Source: Chrysophaeum taylorii | Taxonomy: Eukaryota; Sar; Pelagophyceae; Pelagomonadales; Pelagomonadaceae | NCBI GenBank assembly: GCA_029834535.1 | Contig: JAQMWT010000578.1 | Span: 104,310 to 168,309 of the forward strand | Direction: 5' to 3' | Length of the DNA: 64,000 bases | Shown here: piece after piece, positions 1 through 7,541 of the stretch | Layout: every line of letters starts with the position of its first letter | Position numbering within the stretch: the first letter of the stretch is position 1 | Made by a program: the position numbers and the translations under genes | Notes under the pieces: generated by a model | Told to the model about the DNA's origin: nothing | Database searches by the model: none | The model's input: only the letters and a program-made list of their open reading frames with translations

Positions 1-205
1 CGAGCAGTAACTTCGCCATTTCGCACACCTCGCCCCGGGCGTCCACCGGGTTCATCGCCGTGTGGTGCAACAACGTGGCCCCGTGGAAGTATCCGTCGTA
101 CGGGGGGTCCGTGCTCACCACGCGCATCGCGACTACATCATCGTTTAATGCCGCTTCGAGCCCGGCCACGTCCCCGCGCGCGATGGCGCCGATGGCCCCC
201 AACAT
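1..205 (-). CDS. Ankyrin-repeat protein, N-terminal part (runs off window)
   Basis: Reading the minus strand from an ATG at 205-203 gives 68 uninterrupted codons to the window edge. The start reads MLGAIGAIARGDVAGLEAAL, and further on come GATLLHHTAMN and EMAKLLL, the ankyrin pattern (helix 1 LLHHTAMN, helix 2 EMAKLLL). Ankyrin proteins are binding scaffolds; no partner can be inferred. The product is truncated only because the window ends. Two more ankyrin-type stretches occur at 461-606 and 27.5-29.2 kb, so ankyrin genes are recurrent here. The start codon is the first ATG after a stop-rich region and looks natural. Confidence 0.7.
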   Translation of the reverse strand, partial: MLGAIGAIARGDVAGLEAALNDDVVAMRVVSTDPPYDGYFHGATLLHHTAMNPVDARGEVCEMAKLLL

Positions 206-460
206 GATGATACGTGGTCACATCTCCAAAGACGTCACATCTAGGGTTTCGGAATTGATTTCTCCCTCGCGGGGCAGTACTGCCCTAATAAAAGTCACTC
301 GACCGCCCAACAACAACTCTGGAAAAGCAGAGTAGAAGCCGGCCTGTGGCAAACGGCCAGCGCCCGTGTGGTGTTTTTTGGGTGCCAAGCCCTCGCGGGG
401 GACTCGGTGCCGGAGACGGGCGAAGGCGATCCGAGCTGCCGTTTGTCCTCGAAAAGGCCC
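206..460. other. Short intergenic stretch, nothing recognised
   Basis: It lies upstream of the ankyrin gene. Open frames here are short, start at non-ATG codons, and show no family signature. Confidence 0.5.
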
Positions 461-606
461 CGCTCGACGCGAAGTGCTAGCTACAAAGCTCGTCGGGGCG
501 ATGCTGCTGCTGCAATATGGCGCCCCGCTCGACGCGAAAGTGCTAGCTACAAAGCTCGTCGGGGCGATGCTGCTGCTGCAATATGGCGCCCCGCTCGACT
601 ACGTGC
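461..606 (+). repeat. 66-bp tandem duplication coding ankyrin-like 22-mers
   Basis: Two nearly identical units start at 461 and 526, with a partial third start at 592; the first unit lacks one A (65 bp against 66 bp). In one plus-strand frame each unit reads VLATKLVGAMLLLQYGAPLD, which resembles the second half of an ankyrin repeat (LVxxLLxxGAxxx). The length is a multiple of three, as expected for repeat expansion inside a coding region. No intact gene surrounds it, so it is probably a remnant of a decayed ankyrin gene. Confidence 0.65.
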
Positions 607-686
607 CGCTTCCGGATCCCGCGCCTAAGGGTGCGAGATAGATACAGCGCCCGCCACGAGCCGCCAGCATATTCAGCTTTGTCAAC

Positions 687-1022
687 ATGATTCGAACGTT
701 GGTCGGGGAAGAAGTCACGCCAAGGGAAGTCAACGCAGCTGTTGCGGCCCATCATCTATTGAAGAAAAATGACTGGATGGCGGGGCGAAAAGGCAAAATG
801 TGGGTTTTATAGAAGGGCGGCGATCAGCAAACCCGCGGCGCGGATCACTTTCCGGGAATGCTTGCTGCCGACGCCAAGGTTGAGTCAATCTACGATGCCC
901 TCGACGCCTTCGTGCCGAGATCTACGTCGAAGGAAAATCATGACGCCACACCCCCAACTGGATCCAAGAGACCGCGGCTCTCCGAGCAACGGCGCCGGGC
1001 TTTCGCTCCTCGAAACAACTGA
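687..1022 (+). pseudogene. Decayed unknown ORF with one in-frame TAG
   Basis: From the ATG at 687 the frame reads MIRTLVGEEVTPREVNAAVA and continues for about 111 codons to a TGA at 1020-1022, broken only by one TAG near 810. The part after the stop (ADHFPGMLAADAKVESIYDA and a KRPRLSEQRR basic patch) has protein-like composition. A further open stretch at about 1187-1353 (VEVMMEGVNKRLGHVAVRSF) lies in a different frame and may belong to the same lost gene. I do not recognise the family. It could be a mobile-element protein remnant. Confidence 0.3.
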
Positions 1023-1810
1023 GCTCCTGCGCATCCTGTTAGAGGCTCTGCGCATTCCCTTGCTTTGACTGTTTAGGCCCTCACCAAAGCATGATGTCAT
1101 CGCACTGTTGTTGTGTGCCCCGTCGAGCCTTCCCTCCAAAAGCAACAATACAAAGCTCGAACTCGCCAATAAAAGAGTGCCGATGCGAAAATCGCCGAGG
1201 TCGAGGTAATGATGGAAGGCGTCAACAAGAGACTGGGCCATGTGGCTGTACGCAGCTTCGGCGGCGAGTACAGCAAAAGGCTGCTTGACCGGCAGGCAAA
1301 GTTTCTCGATTTGAGGTTTGGTATCTTTCTTCGAAAGCGCGAACATCATGCCTAGTGCTCTCGATGCACCGCCCTCGGGATACCCGGGGTCTTCTCCGCG
1401 GCGTAAACTCAGTAGTATAAAGCGTGCGCCCGGTGCGCGATGAGCTTGTCGAAATTCGACCCGCGCAATCGCGCGATGCACTCCTTTTTGCAGCTCTTGC
1501 TGACGCACGGCGCCAGCTCACTCTCGTCCGAGAACGGTAGCAGCCGCCTCGGTTTCATCTCCTCGACGGCCTTTAAGTTGGTCCACGCCGCCTAGTCCGC
1601 CAAGTCCACTAACACGATCTCATCCCTTCGTCGAGCCCGGGCGTGACATCTGTGACGTCAGCTTCCTCAAAAACCGACCATAGCTTCGGTCGGCACCAGG
1701 GGCAAGCTGATCGTGTCATCGTCGTCCCGTAAGAGCGACGCCAAGCCATCAAACCCACCTCGAAAAGCTTCGTCGTGAACCATGGGTCACCCTCGACGTC
1801 TCCGACGTCG
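1023..1810. other. Intergenic / degraded sequence before the RidA-like gene
   Basis: Contains the 1187-1353 protein-like fragment noted with the previous entry and several overlapping short open frames on both strands. A 207-codon minus-strand frame (885-1508) has low-complexity composition and no recognisable motif. No RNA gene or repeat family was identified. Confidence 0.4.
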
Positions 1811-2335
1811 ATGTCTCAGCGCGAAAGCCCGGCCACCAAGGCCGGCCACCAAAAAGTGGACTTTGATCATAAAGTGGTGGTCACGAAACCCGCTCTGGAA
1901 GATAGGGCTATGATATTGTGTGTATTGGGTTTGGGGGCGGCGACGTTGATCGAGGCAACGGGGCCGTGGGGCCTCAGCAAGCGCGGTGGGGAGTTTGTGT
2001 TCGTGGCGGGGATGCGGGGCATCGAGCCTGCGACGAACAAACTCGTGGAAGGCCCCGAGGCGCGCATTCGCCAGGCCTTCCTTAACATGGCGGCCGTGGC
2101 CGCGGGCGACAACGCGACTCTCGAGGACGCGACGAGGCTGGTCGTCTACGTGACAGACATGTTTCGGTACCGGCCGATTGTCAACAGCGTCCAGGAGGAG
2201 TTGTGGGGGGGCGGGCCGTACCCCCCTCGTACAATCGTTGAAGTCCAGCGGCTGAACCAGGACGACATCGTCGAGGTCGAAGGGACGTTCTACGTTGGGA
2301 GTAAAAAGTGTAGTTATGATGATTTCGGGGGGTGA
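1811..2335 (+). CDS. RidA/YjgF/UK114-family protein
   Basis: 174 codons from the ATG at 1811; the frame extends further upstream only through a GTG. The family deaminates reactive enamines/imines or binds small ligands. Family hallmarks in order: GGEFVFVAGMRG (strand and turn after the substrate-proximal segment), LVEGPEARIRQAFLNMAAVA (the QA..N helix), LEDATRLVVYVTDM, and YPPRTIVEVQRLNQDDIVEVE with the conserved Arg that contacts substrate carboxylates. The roughly 40 residues before the domain are atypical. An in-frame ATG at about 1909 would give a shorter product with a hydrophobic start (MILCVLGLGAATL), possibly a targeting signal. The 3' end overlaps by 22 nt the stop region of the opposite-strand gene at 2314-2748. 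Confidence 0.75.
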   Translation: MSQRESPATKAGHQKVDFDHKVVVTKPALEDRAMILCVLGLGAATLIEATGPWGLSKRGGEFVFVAGMRGIEPATNKLVEGPEARIRQAFLNMAAVAAGDNATLEDATRLVVYVTDMFRYRPIVNSVQEELWGGGPYPPRTIVEVQRLNQDDIVEVEGTFYVGSKKCSYDDFGG

Positions 2336-2748
2336 TGTTTTTTGGGGACGAGGTCGGCGCATATCGTGTCGCAGTGGGTGCAGTCGGCAATGAATCGCTG
2401 GCACCGTCGCGCCTCGGTGCAGTCGTCCCCGAGATCGGGGCGGCAGACGAGGCCGTTCTCGAAGAATTTGTCGCAGCAGGTGGCCGACAAGACGCGGCCG
2501 TGGTTGTTTCGCACGGACATGGGGACCGTTGGAACCGTCAAGACGTCGCTCAAGGAGACGGGGCCGCCGAGGCACTGTTCGCGGCAGCAGTCGTCGGTCG
2601 TGTCGTCGCAGCTGAGAGAGAGCCGGGGGGACCACGTGTTGCCGCAGCACTTGTGGTGCTGGGAGCAGCAGGTCTGTGGTTGTTGTTGTTGTTGTTGTTG
2701 TTGTTGTTGGGCGCGGGCGACGAGGAAGAGGAGGAGGAACCCCCGCAT
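2314..2748 (-). CDS. Secreted Cys-rich protein with poly-Gln tract, unknown function
   Basis: 144 codons, ATG at 2748. The N terminus MRGFLLLFLVARA is a short signal peptide. A run of ten Gln encoded by (CAA)n follows, then about 115 residues rich in Cys (TCCSQHHKCCGNTW, CDDTTDDCCREQCLGG, SATCCDKFFENGLVC, DCTHCDTICADL), suggesting a disulphide-bonded extracellular module. I recognise no family. It converges with the RidA-like gene (22-nt overlap) and is divergent from the HD gene, with only 50 nt between the start codons, so the two probably share a bidirectional promoter. The glutamine tract is a TTG-type microsatellite on the plus strand and may vary in length. Confidence 0.6.
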   Translation of the reverse strand: MRGFLLLFLVARAQQQQQQQQQQPQTCCSQHHKCCGNTWSPRLSLSCDDTTDDCCREQCLGGPVSLSDVLTVPTVPMSVRNNHGRVLSATCCDKFFENGLVCRPDLGDDCTEARRCQRFIADCTHCDTICADLVPKKHHPPKSS

Positions 2749-2798
2749 CTTTCACTAACCCCTTTCTTCCCGAACCCTTAACCCCCCACGCTTGAACG
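2749..2798. promoter_or_regulatory. Candidate 50-bp bidirectional promoter
   Basis: Separates the divergent ATGs at 2748 (minus) and 2799 (plus). It is pyrimidine-rich on the plus strand, with no clear TATA box. Inferred from gene layout only. Confidence 0.35.
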
Positions 2799-4493
2799 AT
2801 GGATGCGATTAGCAGCAGCAAGCGCCAGAAAGTGAGCGAGGGGATCGGTGAGCGGTCGTCGACGGTGACGTCGACGGGGTCGGTGCTATCGTACACCGAC
2901 AACAACGGTCCGCGGACCCCGCGGAAGGGCGAGGTCGTGGTGGAAGAACGGAAGAAAAAGACAATCTTCGACCGGTTGTATGGGTCGATCGAGATGGAGC
3001 CGTTGCTGATCGCCGTGATGGACACCGAGGAGTTTCAACGGCTGGACAGGATCGCGCAGCTCGGGGGGAGCTCGTACGTGTATCCCTCGGCCAAGCACTC
3101 GCGAAAAGAGCATTCGATTGGCGTGGCCCATCTCGCGGGCAAGATGGTCAGACGTCTCCGCGACTCGATACCCATATCCGACGACGACGTGTTGTGCGTC
3201 GAGGTCGCGGGCTTGTGCCACGACATGGGGCACGGGCCCTACTCTCACATGTGGGAGTCGGTCTTTTCCGAAAGCTCGCACGAAAAAATGTCGCAGGAGC
3301 TCGTGAGGCGCGTGGCCGAGAAAATAAAATTTGGCGACTACTTCCAAGACAAGACGCGGAACCACGTCGAATTCGTCTGCGAGCTTATCGAGGGAGGCGA
3401 GGGCTTTTTGTACGACATCGTCTCGAACTCGAGGTCGGGGGTCGACGTCGACAAGATCGACTATCTCCAGCGCGACGCGATGGCGACGCTCGGGACGAGG
3501 GCGCCCTTCGACATCAACAGGCTGCTCCACTCGTGCAGAGTCATCGACGACCAGGTCTGGTTCGAGGAAAAGGTCGCAATGGACATCAATTCGATCTTCG
3601 CAATGCGAGCCGACCTTCACCGCCAAGTCTACCAGCATCGCGTCGCCAACGTCGCCGAGCTCATGATCACCGACGTGCTCAGGGTCGCCGACGAGTCGGA
3701 CTTTCGGGTCTGCGGGGCGCGCTTGAGCGACGCGGCCAAGAACCCCGCCATCTTCGTGAAACTCACGGACGGTATTCTTGAGGCCATCACGATGTCCACC
3801 GCCAGGGGTTTGGAGGCTGCTCACGCCATCCTCGATCGCTTGACGCGCAGAGACTACTATCGCGGCGTCGGCTCGGGGCGAGCTATACCCACGCTTCCGC
3901 TGTGCGCCAACTGCTCCCACGAAACGCAAATAAGAGACAAGTTCTGCGCCAAGTGCGGGCGCTCCACGAAGGACAGGGACTACGTTCTGGTTGAAGGCCG
4001 CCGGGTCCCTCCGGCCGTCGATCGCTCGGACAAGGACTGGCAGCGGCTCCTCGCCGAGCGCTCGGGGGTCGACCGCGCCACCTTCACCGTTGTCGTCTCC
4101 AAGGTCAAACGAGGCTGGCCGCGCGCGGTCTCGGACCCCTACGGAAACGAATGGGTCGACTACGACCCTATCGCCAACGTCAGCTTCTACAACCCGAAGA
4201 GACCGCCGTCCGAATGGAAAAAGTCACCAAAGCTCTCAAAAATGTACCTCCCCCAGCGAATGCTCGAACGCGTCGTCTACTGCTACTACAAGGAAAAAAA
4301 ATTCGCCGACTACGACCGCCTCGAACAGGCCTTTAACGCGCTCTTCGGTAACTTCGCCGTCGACGAGGGCCGCTCCAACATCAATAGTCCCTCGCCCCAG
4401 CGCGTCTCCTGCACCACGCCCACCTCGCAGCTTAGCCTCCTCCACCAAGCCCACCGCGGCGATTTCGACAGCCCCACCAAGACAGCCCTTTGA
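2799..4493 (+). CDS. SAMHD1-type HD-domain phosphohydrolase with inserted zinc ribbon
   Basis: 564 codons, intact. The SAMHD1/dGTPase family hydrolyses dNTPs to nucleoside and triphosphate. Motifs: RKEHSIGVAHLAG with metal-ligand His105, the CHDMGHGPYSH HD pair (His141, Asp142), and VDVDKIDYLQRDA with Asp218, matching the conserved DVDKxDY segment. Residues 1-50 are low-complexity and contain a basic KRQK patch that could be nuclear targeting. At residues 369-386, CANCSHETQIRDKFCAKCG forms a CxxC-x10-CxxC zinc ribbon between the HD core and the C-terminal lobe; I do not know this from animal SAMHD1. The SAM domain seen in animals is absent. A (TTG)n microsatellite follows the stop codon. Confidence 0.88.
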   Translation: MDAISSSKRQKVSEGIGERSSTVTSTGSVLSYTDNNGPRTPRKGEVVVEERKKKTIFDRLYGSIEMEPLLIAVMDTEEFQRLDRIAQLGGSSYVYPSAKHSRKEHSIGVAHLAGKMVRRLRDSIPISDDDVLCVEVAGLCHDMGHGPYSHMWESVFSESSHEKMSQELVRRVAEKIKFGDYFQDKTRNHVEFVCELIEGGEGFLYDIVSNSRSGVDVDKIDYLQRDAMATLGTRAPFDINRLLHSCRVIDDQVWFEEKVAMDINSIFAMRADLHRQVYQHRVANVAELMITDVLRVADESDFRVCGARLSDAAKNPAIFVKLTDGILEAITMSTARGLEAAHAILDRLTRRDYYRGVGSGRAIPTLPLCANCSHETQIRDKFCAKCGRSTKDRDYVLVEGRRVPPAVDRSDKDWQRLLAERSGVDRATFTVVVSKVKRGWPRAVSDPYGNEWVDYDPIANVSFYNPKRPPSEWKKSPKLSKMYLPQRMLERVVYCYYKEKKFADYDRLEQAFNALFGNFAVDEGRSNINSPSPQRVSCTTPTSQLSLLHQAHRGDFDSPTKTAL

Positions 4494-6218
4494 ACATGTT
4501 GTTGTTGTTGTTGTTGTTGTTGTTGTCTTTCCACCGAAGATACTGGTAATGTTAAGTCCGTCTACCTTGTTGTAACCTGCAAATCCAATATACTACTCCC
4601 CCCTCGCAAATCACCTCGCCTCGCCTATTCTCGACTGCTTGCCACTCTCATTAAAAATGGGGTTCGCTGTAGTAAATAATTGTGAAACGCAAAACCACCA
4701 GAGGGGTCCCGCCGCGTTGAGCTCCGTGGCAGCCCTCTGTCTGCATATGTAATGAGTTCGGGAGACTGGTACCTGCTGGAGGACATCTCCGGCGGCATAT
4801 CGATCGATCGGCGCAAGGGGCCGAGCCTCCGACAGCCAATCTTCGTTATCGGAGATTGATGTCGGGCAGAGCACACGTCATATCATTTGGTGCTGGGCAC
4901 CGATTCTGCTCTGCTCCGAGGTGGTGGTAATAATACGGACCTCCAAGAATTCAATTACTGGAATACGATCCCATTCGGTCGTCTCCGCCAGGAAGCGTCG
5001 GAAATGCGGAAGATTATGGTTGCTCGTTGCCAAAGACGAAAGCCAAGCGATCACAGGGCGCTCGCGTTACAGAGCTTCATGCAAGGCGCAACCTTCCGAG
5101 TCGGACATGTCGGTTCTCCTTCGTCATCGATCAGTCTTCGACCGGAACCTGCCGAGGATGAGATAAAGCGGCTGCTGGTACGTCGGGCGTGCTCGCAGAC
5201 GCCTATCGGGAGCGATGACATCTCGCCAGCGATACTCGCGCGTTTTCCCTGCGATTAGATTGAGAAGCTGATCGATTGGTGCTTTCATCTCGAAAGCAAT
5301 CATGGAGATTATTGCCATCAGCGACTCGACCTATGCGGACGACGATGCGCTATCTTATGAAGTAAGCAGGAAATCTTCGTGCCGGCACCACGCCGCAAGG
5401 TATGAGGCATGCAGTTGCTCACTGGCGCCCGAAGCGCTTGGAACGCCAAGGCACTCGTCGACGTCAGAGAACGCGCCGACGTCTGGCTTGCGCGAGTTAA
5501 GGCCGGGTGGACGCGCGCCACCGAGGATTCGCTCGCCGATCGTCGACATAACTCCTCAGGGCCTTCTCGGAGCGCTGCATCCGCGACCCAGACCTCCCGG
5601 CCCAGTTTCCCGACGACGACGGACGTGCTCTGCTCGACCTCATCTTCAGCATGGGACACAGCGACGACAGTGCCGTGTACATGCGACCCAAAACGCGAGT
5701 CTCCTGCTTGGTGAGCGCTGCACTGATCTCACTCACCCTCGGATATGGCCTTTTGCGACTACGTACCTACATACGGCCTCGTGTTGCGCGCTAGAGTTGA
5801 GGCGGCTCGGCTCATGCGAAGCCAAAGTCGTGCTCTAACAATGAGGGGGCGGCCAACCAGTCCAATTTGACTCCCCCAGCTTACGGGAGTTCGTTCCCGA
5901 GGCGGAGCTGTCGCCGTTTCAGGCTATGACGGTTGACGTCAGCCAGACGCGTGCAAATGTGTGTGTGTGTGTGTGTGATCCTACTTGGCTCAAGGATTTT
6001 AAGCACTGCGCCGCAATTGTCGAGCCAATGCCCAGGAGCGAACCGTCGGGAACCGGCGGAAAAAAATCCGAAATAATACCGATTATCGCGGAAATGACGG
6101 AGCTTCACAGACTAATTTGCCACAAAAATATCCAGATTTCGCGAAAACCACTGGTTGTCGTGACCGTTTCGGATTATTATCACAGTGAAACCAACCGAAG
6201 AAGACGGAAAAAAAAAGT
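4494..6218. other. 1.7-kb intergenic region with weak ORFs and microsatellites
   Basis: Begins with a (TTG)n microsatellite at about 4497-4527 just after the HD stop. Frames at 4887-5258 and 5302-5838 are open but have no recognisable motif. A (GT)n run lies at about 5945-5969. AT-rich sequence precedes the LPMO-like start codon. Possibly degraded mobile DNA; no family assigned. Confidence 0.4.
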
Positions 6219-7541
6219 ATGTTCAGCCTCGTAGTCATCCTGTTCGCCAGCCGCGTCGCCGGCCACGGCTACCTGTTCGAGCCCAAGTCACGACAGCGGC
6301 AAGCGCTTGACGCTAGGTCAGACTGGTGTCCCCACTGCGTGCTCGCGGCCCCCATGTTGGCCGATGTGCCGGGCTCCGAGACACGGTCGTGGCCCGGAAA
6401 CCAAGCCTTCGCCGAGCCTGGTACCGCACCGTCCGTCGGGTACCTGATGAATGGCGTCACCCCGTTCGGCGTGTGCGGCACCCAAAAGCAAGGCACCAAC
6501 GACTACAACTACCCCGACCCCGACGGCGAGTGGGGCACTACGATCGTCGGGACCTACAAGGCGGGCGAGGCCTTCGAAGTTTCGTGGTGTGCCAACGCTG
6601 ACCACGGTGGCGTCTACAGCTACCGTTTGTGCAACGACCCGTCGATCATCGCCAAGCTCCTCGCCGACGAGCCAATGTCCTCGGAAGAACAGGAGGAGGC
6701 CGAGGAATGCTTCCAGCGCACCGTGCTGCGGTGCGACGATGCCGACGGCAACGACTGCTCGATCCAGCCCGACTGCCGTGCAGATTGGGGTTGCGCGGCA
6801 GATCCAGGCAAGTACTTCCACTGCGGCCTGGGGTCGGGGCACGCGTGCGCGGCACCAGACGCCGACGCGTGCGAGAGCGGTCGCCTCGTCAAAGACAAGG
6901 TCGTGATCCCGGTCGAGTGGCCCGAGGGGCCGACCGTCCTCACGTGGCGCTGGGACTCGCACAAAACCACGGAGGTCTTCGCGGCCTGCGCTGACATCTA
7001 CGTCGAGGAGGGTGAGTTCCAGCCGACGGCGACACCGACGACCCCCCGGCCCAGCACGTCGGCCAAGCCAACCGTCGCCGCGACAGCCGAGCCCACGAAG
7101 AAGCCGACCGAGAAATCCGGCGGTCGTTGCTGTTGGTGGTCTAGTGCGATCGATTGGTGCGCCGAGGGCGCGTGCCCCAACGCGAGCGAAGACGAGAACG
7201 GCTGCGCGGCGAGCGAGGAGGACTGCCTTAGGTGCTCCTCGGCCGCGACCTTCTGCCCGCACGGCGGCGCGTCGAGCGGCACTCCCGCCCCGACGCCAAG
7301 ACCCACGCCTGCGCCGACGCCCAGACCCACCAGATCCCCGACGCCCGCTCCGACCCCCAGGCCCACGGGCTACTTGACCCCCGAGCCGACCAACGCCCGC
7401 GTCGTGGCGGGCCCCGACGCCGACCCACACTGCTGCTTTCTCGGCGAGTGTGGGGCCTGCGCGGCGCCGGTCTTCGCCGACTACCATTGCGGGGAGTCCG
7501 CCTCCGAGTGCGCTGCGTGCGCCGGCACGTACTGTGACTGA
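6219..7541 (+). CDS. Secreted LPMO-like protein (His-brace) with two Cys-rich modules
   Basis: 440 codons, intact. Residues 1-15 are a signal peptide; cleavage after Gly15 exposes His16 (HGYLFEP) as the mature N terminus, the first ligand of a copper His-brace. His129 in NADHGGVYSY is the expected second His. TVLTWRWDSHKTTEVFAACA near residue 250 matches the C-terminal strand of chitin-binding type-4 / AA15-like LPMOs. These copper enzymes cleave chitin or cellulose oxidatively. Next comes a Pro-Thr linker, a Cys-rich module (about 301-348, GRCCWWSS..CPHGG), a (TPRPTPAP)n linker, and a second Cys-rich module (about 398-440, PHCCFLGECGACAAP..CAGTYCD). The modules resemble each other and may bind glycans. 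The exact AA family is uncertain. Confidence 0.8.
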   Translation: MFSLVVILFASRVAGHGYLFEPKSRQRQALDARSDWCPHCVLAAPMLADVPGSETRSWPGNQAFAEPGTAPSVGYLMNGVTPFGVCGTQKQGTNDYNYPDPDGEWGTTIVGTYKAGEAFEVSWCANADHGGVYSYRLCNDPSIIAKLLADEPMSSEEQEEAEECFQRTVLRCDDADGNDCSIQPDCRADWGCAADPGKYFHCGLGSGHACAAPDADACESGRLVKDKVVIPVEWPEGPTVLTWRWDSHKTTEVFAACADIYVEEGEFQPTATPTTPRPSTSAKPTVAATAEPTKKPTEKSGGRCCWWSSAIDWCAEGACPNASEDENGCAASEEDCLRCSSAATFCPHGGASSGTPAPTPRPTPAPTPRPTRSPTPAPTPRPTGYLTPEPTNARVVAGPDADPHCCFLGECGACAAPVFADYHCGESASECAACAGTYCD

